A stretch of 64,000 bases of DNA from Rhodococcus_F sp040656415 (GTDB lineage Bacteria > Actinomycetota > Actinomycetes > Mycobacteriales > Mycobacteriaceae): positions 1,488,001-1,552,000 of the forward strand of contig NZ_JBFAMC010000001.1 in the NCBI RefSeq assembly GCF_040656415.1, in the 5' to 3' direction. Under the pieces are notes generated by a model, which worked only from the letters and a program-made list of their open reading frames with translations, did no database searches and was not told the DNA's origin. Shown here one piece after another: positions 50,332-58,342 of this stretch. Every line of letters starts with the position of its first letter. Position 1 is the stretch's first letter. The position numbers and the translations under genes are program-made.

Positions 50332-51693
50332 ATGGTGTCGTCGATTCCAGACCCGAGGGAGACGGTTCCACCTGGCGTTTTACGGAGGGCAATCGCGGCA
50401 TCTGCGATGGGCAACGCCACCGAGTGGTTCGACTACGGCGTGTACGCGTTCACCGTCTCCTATATTTCCGCAGCATTCTTTCCCGGGGATACCACAACGG
50501 GCACGCTGTACGCGCTGCTCGTGTTCGCGGTGTCCTTCGTGGTCCGCCCGATCGGCGGGCTCGTGTGGGGTCCACTAGGGGACCGACTGGGGCGTCGCCA
50601 GGTGCTCGCCCTCACGATCATCCTGATGGCAGCCGCCACATTCTGCGTCGGTCTACTGCCGGGATATGACGCCATCGGAATCTGGGCGCCCCTGCTGCTG
50701 GTGCTGTTGCGCATGATCCAGGGCTTCTCGACCGGCGGGGAATACGGCGGAGCCGCCACCTTCATGGCTGAGTACTCCCCGGACCGCAAACGCGGCTTCT
50801 GTGGAAGTTTCCTCGAGTTCGGCACCCTGGGTGGGTACGCGCTCGGCGCGATCGTGGTGCTGGGAATCGAGCTGGCATCGACCGACGCATTCATGCAGGA
50901 ATGGGGTTGGCGGCTGCCCTTCCTGATCGCGGGACCGCTGGGCATCATCGGCCTGTACCTGCGGACCAAGCTCGAGGACACGCCAGTGTTCAAGGAACTC
51001 GAAGAAGAGGGTGCCACCGAGCATGCGGTCACAACCGAGTTCAAGGACTTGGTCATCAACTACTGGAAGCCATTGCTGCTGCTGGCTGGGCTCGTGATCG
51101 CGCTCAATGTCGCCAACTACACGTTGCTCGGCTACATGCCGACATATCTCGAGACGCAGATCGGGCTCACATCGAAAGCCTCGTTGACGCTGTTCATCGT
51201 CGGTCAACTCATCATGATGACCGCAATTCCGTTCGCCGGGGCACTGTCGGACCGAGTGGGTCGCAAACCCCTGTGGTACGTCTCGCTCGTTGGCCTCTTC
51301 GTGCTCGCGACTCCGATGTATCTCCTGATGCGCCAGGGCTTCGGCTGGGCGGTTCTGGCGTTCGCGGTTCTCGGATCCCTCTATGTGCTGCAACTGTCAA
51401 CGATCTCGGCCACCTTCCCGGCGATGTTCCCGACTCATGTCCGATTCGCGGGGTTCGCCATCGCTTACAACGTCTCGACATCGCTGTTCGGCGGCACCGC
51501 CCCCGCCGTCAACGAACTCCTCATCGACTGGACCCACAACACGCTGATGCCCGCGTTCTACATGATGGGTGCCTGTGTCATCGGACTCGTCGCTCTCAAG
51601 TTCGTCGCCGAGACGGCGGGAGCGTCGATCCGCGGGAAGGGTATTCCCGGAGTGGACACCGAGGCTCACCCGACGGCACTAGCCCGCGAGTAG
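50332..51693 (+). CDS. MFS transporter, metabolite:H+ symporter (MHS) type
   Basis: A 453-residue 12-span transporter of the MHS subfamily (ProP, KgtP, ShiA relatives). Visible family motifs are ASAMGNATEWFDYGVYAF near residue 23, GGLVWGPLGDRLGRRQVLALTI (the A-loop) at about 75-96, RMIQGFSTGGEYGGAATFMAEYSPDRKRG at about 128-156, and GALSDRVGRKPLWYVSL as the second loop. Substrate could be proline/betaine or a dicarboxylate. ATG 50332 has AAAAGGAG upstream. The class III aminotransferase lies 84 bases downstream in the same direction, so the transported compound may be an amine or amino acid that it uses (inference). Confidence 0.92.
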   Translation: MVSSIPDPRETVPPGVLRRAIAASAMGNATEWFDYGVYAFTVSYISAAFFPGDTTTGTLYALLVFAVSFVVRPIGGLVWGPLGDRLGRRQVLALTIILMAAATFCVGLLPGYDAIGIWAPLLLVLLRMIQGFSTGGEYGGAATFMAEYSPDRKRGFCGSFLEFGTLGGYALGAIVVLGIELASTDAFMQEWGWRLPFLIAGPLGIIGLYLRTKLEDTPVFKELEEEGATEHAVTTEFKDLVINYWKPLLLLAGLVIALNVANYTLLGYMPTYLETQIGLTSKASLTLFIVGQLIMMTAIPFAGALSDRVGRKPLWYVSLVGLFVLATPMYLLMRQGFGWAVLAFAVLGSLYVLQLSTISATFPAMFPTHVRFAGFAIAYNVSTSLFGGTAPAVNELLIDWTHNTLMPAFYMMGACVIGLVALKFVAETAGASIRGKGIPGVDTEAHPTALARE

Positions 51694-51777
51694 AGGCGGT
51701 CGGAGAACCCGGAAGCCAGTGATCTCGCTCCCAGTGGCATAGTCGATACGGGTTGGTTTCACGAAGGGAAAACAAGA

Positions 51778-53004
51778 ATGTCGTCGGCACTGTGGCACGG
51801 ATTTGCGGACATGGGCGCGATCGAGCAGAAGGGCCCGTTCCTGGTGTCTCGCGGTGAGGGCGCGTACATCTGGGACGACCATGGCAACCGCTATCTCGAC
51901 GCAACTGCGGGTCTGTGGTTCACCAATGTGGGTCACGGGCGTTCGGAGATCGCGGACGCTGTCGCAGAACAACTTCGGACAGTGGCGCACTTCTCGAACT
52001 TCGGTGATTTCGCGCCCGAAATCACGGTGAGGCTCGCCGAGCGCCTCGCGACTCTCGCGCCGGTGCCGGGCAGCAAGATCTTCTTCACCTCCGGTGGATC
52101 CGACTCGGTGGACACGGCAGCCAAGCTTGCGCGCCGCTACTGGCACGAAATGGGCAAGCCCTCGAAGACGATCGTTGTCGGTCGGCAGAAGGCCTACCAC
52201 GGTATGCACGTGGCGGGCACCGCTCTGGCAGGAATCCCGGTCAATCGGGAGGGCTACGGCGAGTTGATGGCCGATGCCGCAACCGTGGCTTGGAACGATG
52301 CCAAGAGCCTGCTCGAACTGATCGAACGGATCGGTGCCGACAAGATCGCCGCGTTCTTCTGCGAACCGGTCATCGGTGCGGGTGGCGTTTACCTGCCCCC
52401 GGACGGATATCTTGCGGAGGTGCGCGACATCTGCCGCGAGCACGACATCCTGTTCGTCGTCGACGAGGTGGTGACTGGATTCGGGCGCATAGGCGGTCAG
52501 TGGTTCGCGTCAACTCGATTCGACCTCCAGCCCGATCTGATGACGACCGCGAAGGGACTGACTTCGGGTTACGTCCCGATGGGTGCGGTGTTCATCGCCC
52601 CTCGTGTCGCGGAACCCTTTTTCGCCGGCGGGGTCTGGTGGCGGCACGGGTACACGTACGGTGGGCACGCCGGTGCCGCTGCGGCCGCCATGGCCAACCT
52701 CGACATCATCGAACGCGAGAACCTGCTGGCCGAGTCGAAGCGCCTCGAGTCCTCACTGCACGAACACCTCGCACCCCTCGCCGATCATCCGCGGGTGGAA
52801 GAAGTGCGCAGTGGTCTCGGCGCTGTCGCAGCGGTGCAATTGGCGGATCCGGCCGAAGCCCTCCCGTTCGTGACTACTCTGCGGGCCCATGGCATCTCGG
52901 GCCGTGCTGCCGGCCAGGGTGCTATGCAGATCTCACCGTCGTTCGTGATGACCGATGACCAGGTGGCTCAACTCGCTGACGGATTCCGCCGAGCGCTGGG
53001 ATGA
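51778..53004 (+). CDS. class III aminotransferase (omega-amino acid/amine type)
   Basis: A 408-residue PLP enzyme of fold type I. The Schiff-base lysine is K259 in TTAKGLTSGYVPMGA. Other marks are the YLDATAGLWFTNVGHG N-terminal strand, FFTSGGSDSVDTAAKLARRYW near residue 102, FFCEPVIGAGGVYLPPDGY and DEVVTGFGRIGGQWFAS. It belongs to the branch that includes omega-amino acid:pyruvate and putrescine aminotransferases; the exact donor cannot be set from sequence. It starts at ATG 51778 and its last 37 bases overlap the convergent small membrane-protein gene. Confidence 0.92.
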   Translation: MSSALWHGFADMGAIEQKGPFLVSRGEGAYIWDDHGNRYLDATAGLWFTNVGHGRSEIADAVAEQLRTVAHFSNFGDFAPEITVRLAERLATLAPVPGSKIFFTSGGSDSVDTAAKLARRYWHEMGKPSKTIVVGRQKAYHGMHVAGTALAGIPVNREGYGELMADAATVAWNDAKSLLELIERIGADKIAAFFCEPVIGAGGVYLPPDGYLAEVRDICREHDILFVVDEVVTGFGRIGGQWFASTRFDLQPDLMTTAKGLTSGYVPMGAVFIAPRVAEPFFAGGVWWRHGYTYGGHAGAAAAAMANLDIIERENLLAESKRLESSLHEHLAPLADHPRVEEVRSGLGAVAAVQLADPAEALPFVTTLRAHGISGRAAGQGAMQISPSFVMTDDQVAQLADGFRRALG

Positions 53005-53270
53005 TTCGTCCCGGCCTCGCGTCCGCAGCGACGGCGTAGAGCGTCGTTGAGCCTGGCTCGCAATGTCGGTGGGGCAGGCTCGACCTCACGTCCGTCGTCC
53101 GTCGACGCATACGCACGGGTGTAGCGCTCATGGAGTCGAGCCCGGATCTCGTCAGGTGTGTACGCCTTTCGCTGCCGGTTCGCTCGAATGACGACGACGC
53201 CGGTCGCGGCCACCCCCGCCATTCCGGCGAGCCCGACGAGTTTCCACCACTGCCTACCTCGGAGTCGCAT
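52968..53270 (-). CDS. small single-span membrane protein
   Basis: A 100-residue protein: a short basic N-terminus, one membrane segment (LVGLAGMAGVAATGVVVI, about 11-28), RANRQRK, then a soluble tail with YTPDEIRARLHERYTRAY and an Arg/Ala-rich end. Codon usage and the ordered helix after the membrane segment favour a real gene, although I do not recognise a function. It runs 37 bases into the aminotransferase 3' end on the opposite strand. It is divergent from the NlpC/P60-like gene by only 17 bases. Confidence 0.7.
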   Translation of the reverse strand: MRLRGRQWWKLVGLAGMAGVAATGVVVIRANRQRKAYTPDEIRARLHERYTRAYASTDDGREVEPAPPTLRARLNDALRRRCGREAGTNHPSARRNPSAS

Positions 53271-53287
53271 CCTTCTAGGCTAGGGGT

Positions 53288-54019
53288 ATGGACGCCTCAC
53301 GGGAATCGGACGCACGACAAAGCGGTTCGAGCATTGACCTCGATACCGCAGTCGAGGTCACCAGAACCGGTGACATCTGGATCTTCCGCGGACAATCTCC
53401 GGCCGACAGAGCGATTCAGGCGCTGACCAACAGTCCGGTCAATCACGTGGGAATGTCCGTGGTACTCGAGGATCTACCGCCGCTGATGTGGCATGCAGAA
53501 CTCGGACATTCATTGCAAGACATGTGGACTGGCCGATTTCAGCGCGGTGTGCAACTGCACGACTTGCGTGCCGCGGTCCAGGTGTGGGGTGCGCGCTACG
53601 GACAACGGGGATGGCTTCGGCAGCTCGGTGACCCACCCACCTCGCAGCAGGAGGATGCGTTGCTACGCACAATTGCGCGACTGGACGGTATGCCCTTCCC
53701 GTCTACCGCGAAGCTTGCGTCACGATGGCTCGGAGGACGCCTGCCCCGTATCGGTCGACGACGGGAGCGCGCTGAAGGTGTCGAGGCCGGGGGCCTCGAG
53801 ACCGCCTATTGCGCTGAGGTGGTCGCGCAGACGTACGAGGCGATGGGGTTGACCACCGGAAGACGCCGTTCCAGCTGGTTCGACCCCGGAAGGTTCTGGA
53901 GCGGGGACAAGCTCCCATTGGCTCCCGGCGTGAGACTCGGCCGTGAGGTCGAAGTGATCCTGGGCGAAGACGATCTCGTGGCCGGTCGGAACCGGCGGCC
54001 AACTTCAGACGGTGTGTGA
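53288..54019 (+). CDS. permuted NlpC/P60 (YiiX/YaeF-like) cysteine-hydrolase-fold protein
   Basis: A 243-residue protein with GDIWIFRGQSPADRAIQALTNSPVNHVGMSVVLEDLPPLMWHAEL (about 28-75), whose NHVGMSV holds the catalytic-type His of permuted papain-like hydrolases. ETAYCAEVVAQTYEAMGL (about 178-195) holds the Cys. His before Cys is the circularly permuted order of YiiX/YaeF and LRAT-like enzymes, many of which act on lipid amides or esters. No signal peptide is visible. The 15-base overlap with the PhzF-like gene on the other strand shows tight packing. Function is inferred from motif order only. Confidence 0.72.
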   Translation: MDASRESDARQSGSSIDLDTAVEVTRTGDIWIFRGQSPADRAIQALTNSPVNHVGMSVVLEDLPPLMWHAELGHSLQDMWTGRFQRGVQLHDLRAAVQVWGARYGQRGWLRQLGDPPTSQQEDALLRTIARLDGMPFPSTAKLASRWLGGRLPRIGRRRERAEGVEAGGLETAYCAEVVAQTYEAMGLTTGRRRSSWFDPGRFWSGDKLPLAPGVRLGREVEVILGEDDLVAGRNRRPTSDGV

Positions 54020-54685
54020 TTTCTCGGGGCGGACGAGGCCCCCGACCTCCACCCAACCAGCCGGGTCGTAGGTGGTGTGCAGCTGCGATCCACGACCCTG
54101 CGTGATGAGTAGAGCGTGGCGTAGGTGATCGGTGATGCGGACGGCGGCTGCCCCGGTTGCTTCGTCCTCCGTGATGCCGATGTCCGGAGCAAACATTCGC
54201 GATCGAATGGAATGTTCGACCCTGTCGGTCCATGCCCACAGGTAGTGATGGCCCGGACCGAACTTCTTCGGATCGGCGGCCTCCACCTCGCGTACGCTGC
54301 CCATCGGGTACAGCGAGAACTCGGGCGCCCATTCGGGCTTTGCGCGCACCCAAGTGAGAGCTCCCGATCGTCGGGTAGCGACGGAACCTGCCGGAACCTC
54401 GAGCGACCGGACCGGGGTGCCGCGCTCGTACAACCACCACGACAGCCCGACGGTGGGATGGCCGGCGAAGGGCAGTTCGGTGGTGGGAGTGAAGATCTGG
54501 GCGTGTGCGTACTCGGCGCCCGGGGCGGGAAGCTCTACGAATATCGTCTCGCTGTACTTCAGTTTCGCGGCGACGGACTGCCGGTTCTCCACGGGAACGG
54601 TCGAGGAGTCGACGATCCCGAGTGGATTCCCGTGGTGTCCCCTTTCGTCGGTGAACACTCGGACGACGTCTACGTGGATGGGCAT
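54005..54685 (-). CDS. PhzF-family epimerase/isomerase-like protein
   Basis: A 226-residue member of the PhzF fold, related to diaminopimelate epimerase. It begins VDVVRVFTDERGHHGNPLGIVD, has KLKYSETIFVE with the catalytic-type Glu near residue 47, TPTTELPFAGHPTVG at about 66-80, and DEATGAAAVRITDHL near 173. It is shorter than PhzF itself (about 280 residues) but keeps both halves. The substrate is unknown; phenazine production is not implied because no other phz gene is present. Confidence 0.88.
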   Translation of the reverse strand: MPIHVDVVRVFTDERGHHGNPLGIVDSSTVPVENRQSVAAKLKYSETIFVELPAPGAEYAHAQIFTPTTELPFAGHPTVGLSWWLYERGTPVRSLEVPAGSVATRRSGALTWVRAKPEWAPEFSLYPMGSVREVEAADPKKFGPGHHYLWAWTDRVEHSIRSRMFAPDIGITEDEATGAAAVRITDHLRHALLITQGRGSQLHTTYDPAGWVEVGGLVRPEKSHTV

Positions 54686-54774
54686 TGTCGAACCCTATCG
54701 TCTCCGTTGCCCCGCAGCGGCCCGTCGGCGGCAATCGCCGCGCGAGGGGCCGCTGCGGTCAAACGACTGTTGCG

Positions 54775-55314
54775 TCAGACGCCGACAACGGAGAGAGTCT
54801 CGCTGGCCTCTACGGCCTGCGCGACACCCGCGATGATGGAGCCGGCACGGATTGCTTCGAAGATCACGTCACGGTCGACCCCTTCTTGGCGGAGGGTGTT
54901 CTCGTGAGCCTCCAGGCAGTGGTTGCAGCCGTTGATCGCGGACACTGCAAGCGACCACAACTCGAAGTCGGCCTTGTCGACGCCGGGGTTGCCGATGATG
55001 TTCATCCGCAGGCCCGCACGCAGGTCGTCGTACTTGCCGTCCAGGTAGCCCTTGGTGCGGTAGAACACGTTGTTCATACCCATGATGGACGCGGCGCCCA
55101 GGGCGGCGTTGTAAGCCTCGGCCGACAGGGTGTCGGCGGCCTCTTCGGCGATCTGCTTCAGCGTGGTCGCCGACTTGGTGGCGGCGGCCGTCGCGAGCAG
55201 CGTGCCCCAGAGCTGCTGTTCGTTCAGGACGGTGCTGCGCGAGATGGAACTCAGGTTGAGCTTGAGGTCCTTGGCGTACTCGGGCAGGGAGTTCTTGAGA
55301 TTCTCGACGGTCAC
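54775..55314 (-). CDS. ahpD: alkyl hydroperoxide reductase AhpD (CMD-family disulfide reductase)
   Basis: AhpD is a thiol peroxidase and reductant that links AhpC to dihydrolipoamide in actinobacteria. In this 179-residue protein the redox pair C130/C133 (INGCNHCLEAHE), E118 and H137 occupy the same positions as in M. tuberculosis AhpD, so the proton-relay site is complete. GTG 55314 is 3 bases after the ahpC stop, so the two are translated from one message. The transcript is divergent from oxyR. Confidence 0.96.
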   Translation of the reverse strand: MTVENLKNSLPEYAKDLKLNLSSISRSTVLNEQQLWGTLLATAAATKSATTLKQIAEEAADTLSAEAYNAALGAASIMGMNNVFYRTKGYLDGKYDDLRAGLRMNIIGNPGVDKADFELWSLAVSAINGCNHCLEAHENTLRQEGVDRDVIFEAIRAGSIIAGVAQAVEASETLSVVGV

Positions 55315-55317
55315 AGC

Positions 55318-55905
55318 TCAGACGCTCGCATTCAGGAGTTCGCCTGCGTTGATCGTCGGGTCACCCTTCTTCCAGTTGCAGGCGCACAGCTCGTCGGACT
55401 GCAGGGCGTCGAGGACGCGCAGTACCTCGTCGACGTTGCGGCCCACGGAACCGGCGGTGACGGAGACGAACTGGATCTCGTTGTTCGGGTCGATGATGAA
55501 GGTGGCGCGATCGGCGACACCGTCTGCGTTGAGGACACCGGTGGCCTCGGCGAGCTCACGCTTGAGGTCGGAGAGCATCGGGAAGGGGAGGGTCTTGAGG
55601 TCCTCATGCTGTGCGCGCCACTGGAAGTGGACGAACTCGTTGTCGACCGAGGCTCCGAGCACCTGGGCGTCGCGGTCGGCGAACTCGTCGTTCAGCTTGC
55701 CGAACGCCGCGATCTCGGTGGGGCACACGAAGGTGAAGTCCTTGGGCCAGAAGAAGACGATCCGCCACTTGCCGGCGTAGTCGTCGCTGGTGATCGTGGT
55801 GAAGTAGTCGTCGGGCTGCTGGGCGTCGACCTTGGAGAGGTCGCCACCGATGACGGCCGTCAAGTTGTAAGTGGGGAACTGGTCGCCGATGGTGAGCAGA
55901 GCCAT
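55318..55905 (-). CDS. ahpC: peroxiredoxin AhpC
   Basis: A 195-residue 2-Cys peroxiredoxin that reduces H2O2, organic peroxides and peroxynitrite. The peroxidatic C61 (DFTFVCPTE) and the C-terminal C174 and C176 (ELCACNW) match M. tuberculosis AhpC, which uses all three. ATG 55905 (MALLTIGDQF) has GGAGAACGAG upstream; a longer frame extends into the promoter and is not used. OxyR is divergent from it, which is the standard arrangement for OxyR control of ahpC. Confidence 0.97.
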   Translation of the reverse strand: MALLTIGDQFPTYNLTAVIGGDLSKVDAQQPDDYFTTITSDDYAGKWRIVFFWPKDFTFVCPTEIAAFGKLNDEFADRDAQVLGASVDNEFVHFQWRAQHEDLKTLPFPMLSDLKRELAEATGVLNADGVADRATFIIDPNNEIQFVSVTAGSVGRNVDEVLRVLDALQSDELCACNWKKGDPTINAGELLNASV

Positions 55906-56106
55906 ATCTCGTTCTCCTACATCTCTTGTGAACATAGCGAGCGCTGTACAACCACACCCGAGGTGTCGGTTGACGTTTGGGCACCGAAAAGGGGGCCGAA
56001 TCGCGTTACAGACCCGCGGCGCGGCCCAAGCCCCTTCTGGTGTGGCCTCATTCTGCACAACCCCAGCCAAAAGGCAAAGTCGATAGAAATACATATACTG
56101 ATAGGC
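55906..56106. promoter_or_regulatory. oxyR/ahpC divergent control region
   Basis: The 201 bases between the start codons contain an AT-rich island at 56081-56104 (ATAG and TAGAAATACATATACTGATAG) unlike the rest of the window, immediately before oxyR. It is the likely oxyR promoter and OxyR binding region. An exact OxyR operator match cannot be assigned by eye. Confidence 0.55.
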
Positions 56107-57039
56107 ATGGCTGATCGGAGTTATCAACCCACGCTGTCACAGCTGCGTGCGTTTGTCGCGGTGGCGGAGTATCGCCATTTCGGCACGGCAGCAGCCCAAT
56201 TGGGTGTGAGTCAACCCACACTGTCGCAGTCGCTCGCCACGCTGGAGAACGGGCTCGGTGTGCAACTCATCGAGCGCAGCACCCGACGCGTCCTCGTCAC
56301 GGCGGCTGGGGAACGGCTCCTCGCCCAAGCCAAGGCGATTCTCGATGCCGCGGTCTGCTTCGTCGCATCAGCCGCGGGTGCAGGAGACCAGCCGGCCGGT
56401 CCCTGGCGGATTGGTCTGATCCCCACCGTGGCTCCGTACGTCCTGCCAACCCTGCTGCCGGCGCTACGAGAAGAAATGCCTGCCCTGGACCCTCAGATCA
56501 TCGAGGACCAAACTGTCCGTCTGCTGGATTCCCTGCGCACCGGTGCGATCGATGTCGCGGTGATCGCTTTGCCGTCGGAGACTTCAGGACTGATCGAAAT
56601 CCCTTTGTACGAGGAGGATTTTGTGCTCGTCCTACCCAGAAATCATGCGCTGGCCGACGAGGGCGACCTGCCGCTGGATGTACTCGGTGAACTGCCTCTA
56701 CTCCTCCTCGACGAAGGCCACTGCCTGCGTGATCAAACGCTGGATCTGTGCCGGTCGGTCGAGGCGCACCCACTGTCCGGGGACACCCGCGCTACTTCGC
56801 TCGCAACCGTGGTGCAGTGTGTGGCTGGGGGGCTGGGTGTGACGCTGGTCCCGAACTCGGCTGTCGGAGTCGAAACCCGACGCGCCGATCTGGCCACCGC
56901 GCGGTTCGCCCGGCCCGTTCCGGGTCGGAAGATCGGCCTGGTCTTTCGGGCGTCGAGTGGCCGTGCCGAAGGGTATCGGCAACTGGCCTCTTTGATTCGG
57001 AGGGCGGCACCGGAGGGCGTCGTGGCCGTCGACATGTAG
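56107..57039 (+). CDS. oxyR: LysR-type peroxide sensor OxyR
   Basis: A 310-residue LysR regulator: winged HTH at residues 9-66 (LSQLRAFVAVAEYRHFGTAAAQLGVSQPTLSQSLATLENGLG) and an effector domain with the redox cysteines C206 and C215 in GHCLRDQTLDLC, the OxyR peroxide switch. It has no frameshift, unlike oxyR of M. tuberculosis, which is a pseudogene. The start at ATG 56107 is fixed by homology; the in-frame extension to 54685 is antisense to ahpC and ahpD. It is divergent from ahpCD and should activate it upon oxidation. Confidence 0.96.
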   Translation: MADRSYQPTLSQLRAFVAVAEYRHFGTAAAQLGVSQPTLSQSLATLENGLGVQLIERSTRRVLVTAAGERLLAQAKAILDAAVCFVASAAGAGDQPAGPWRIGLIPTVAPYVLPTLLPALREEMPALDPQIIEDQTVRLLDSLRTGAIDVAVIALPSETSGLIEIPLYEEDFVLVLPRNHALADEGDLPLDVLGELPLLLLDEGHCLRDQTLDLCRSVEAHPLSGDTRATSLATVVQCVAGGLGVTLVPNSAVGVETRRADLATARFARPVPGRKIGLVFRASSGRAEGYRQLASLIRRAAPEGVVAVDM

Positions 57040-57059
57040 CTGTGGGAGCGCCGCTTCGA

Positions 57060-57815
57060 TCAGCGGCGTTTGCGCCGACCCGATTTGCCCATGGGCCCAG
57101 ACTTGCCGCCGCTGCGTCGTGCATCCGGCTTCCGCGGCTTCACGGACCTGGTCTCGGTATGCTTGCGAGGCTTGGACGTCTTGGTTTTCGGTGTCTCGTG
57201 CGGATTGCGGCCGCGTGAGCTGTTCACCGTCCGCCCGCGCACGATCCCGATGAACTCCTCGACCAGATCGGTCGTCTCATCCTCGAGCCACGACAGCGCG
57301 ATCCGGGATTCGGGTGCGCCGTCGACCGGGCGGTAGGTGAGGTCCTTGCGGTGGTGCAGGCGAGCCAGCGACATCGGCACGACCACGACGCCGACCCCGG
57401 CGGCAACGAGATCGATCGCGTCACCCGTCGAGGCCGGGCGGTCCAGGGCTGGACGGCCCGGGAGCCGATCCCACACGAGAGGGGTGTCCAGAGGGTCGAG
57501 GACGAGTTCGTCGGTGAGATCGGCGAGAGCGACTTCATCGGCCGCAGTGAAGACATGGTCCTTGGGGACGATCACGACCGGAACTTCTTCGTAGAGAGGG
57601 ATCACGCTCAGACCGTCGCGGTCGACCGGCATGCGGATGAGCGCGGCCTCGGCGCGGCGCTCACGTAGTGTCGCGGTAGCGTCGGACGCGTCGACCGGCA
57701 CCAGTTCGAGTGGGGTATCGGTGAGGCGTTCGCCCCAGATGCGGACCCACTTCGCAGGTGTGACACCGGGGACGTACGCGAGCCGGAATGGTCGGGATTC
57801 AGTCTCCTCGGTCAC
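57060..57815 (-). CDS. LysR substrate-binding-domain protein lacking the DNA-binding domain
   Basis: A 251-residue protein. Residues 10-195 resemble a LysR-type effector domain (FRLAYVPGVTPAKWVRIWGERL, LIRMPVDRDGLSVIPLYEEVPVVIVPKDH, AAGVGVVVVPMSLARL) but no helix-turn-helix precedes it. The last 55 residues are a strongly basic Lys/Arg/Pro/Gly-rich tail (for example KPRKPDARRSGGKSG and SGRRKRR). The tail might bind nucleic acid. It is divergent from a DUF5997 gene, a pairing I have seen described in actinobacteria as conserved (from general knowledge). Function is unknown. Confidence 0.85.
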   Translation of the reverse strand: MTEETESRPFRLAYVPGVTPAKWVRIWGERLTDTPLELVPVDASDATATLRERRAEAALIRMPVDRDGLSVIPLYEEVPVVIVPKDHVFTAADEVALADLTDELVLDPLDTPLVWDRLPGRPALDRPASTGDAIDLVAAGVGVVVVPMSLARLHHRKDLTYRPVDGAPESRIALSWLEDETTDLVEEFIGIVRGRTVNSSRGRNPHETPKTKTSKPRKHTETRSVKPRKPDARRSGGKSGPMGKSGRRKRR

Positions 57816-57880
57816 CCGGTAAGGCTACCTGCCGGTTCCCGGACGCCGCCGGTGTGCGGCCTGCTCGTTACTCTTGACGC

Positions 57881-58312
57881 ATGACGTCGCAGAAGACTCC
57901 CCAGACGATGAAGCCGGCCACTGCCGCAAAGAAGCTGGGTGTATACCTCCAGGCCACCCCTGCCGAGTTCCAGGCAGGCGTGGTCTCGCGCGACGACCTG
58001 AACGAATGGCAGACCAACCCGCCGGAATGGCTCGCCACGCTACGCCGCGAGGGTCCGCACCCGAAGGACGTCGTGGCCGCCAAACTCGGGGTGTCGATTT
58101 CCGGTCTCTCTCGTGGCGGCGTCACCGAAGCGCTCAGCACCGCACAGATCGAGGCGCTGCTGGCCGACAAGCCCGACTGGCTCGTCGCCGAGCGTGCCAA
58201 CCTGGTCGAGGTTCGCAAGGAGGAGAAGCGGATTCGAGAGCAGCAGGCTACCAAGCGTGAACAGTCCAACCGCAATCCGCGTAGCGCCGGGCCGTTCAAG
58301 TCGTCGACCTAG
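57881..58312 (+). CDS. DUF5997 protein
   Basis: A 143-residue protein of the DUF5997 family: a short polar N-terminus, KPATAAKKLGVYLQATPAEFQAGVVSRDDLNEWQTNPPEWLATLRREGPHPKDVVAAKLGVSISGLSRGG (about 11-80) and a charged C-terminus. The middle contains an HTH-like pattern (VVAAKLGVSISGLSRGG). It is divergent from the LysR-effector-domain gene with 66 bases between start codons, so the two probably share control. No function has been assigned to the family, and the HTH reading is an inference. Confidence 0.88.
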   Translation: MTSQKTPQTMKPATAAKKLGVYLQATPAEFQAGVVSRDDLNEWQTNPPEWLATLRREGPHPKDVVAAKLGVSISGLSRGGVTEALSTAQIEALLADKPDWLVAERANLVEVRKEEKRIREQQATKREQSNRNPRSAGPFKSST

Positions 58313-58342
58313 GGTGCCGGGCTCGCGCGCCCCGGTCGCTAC

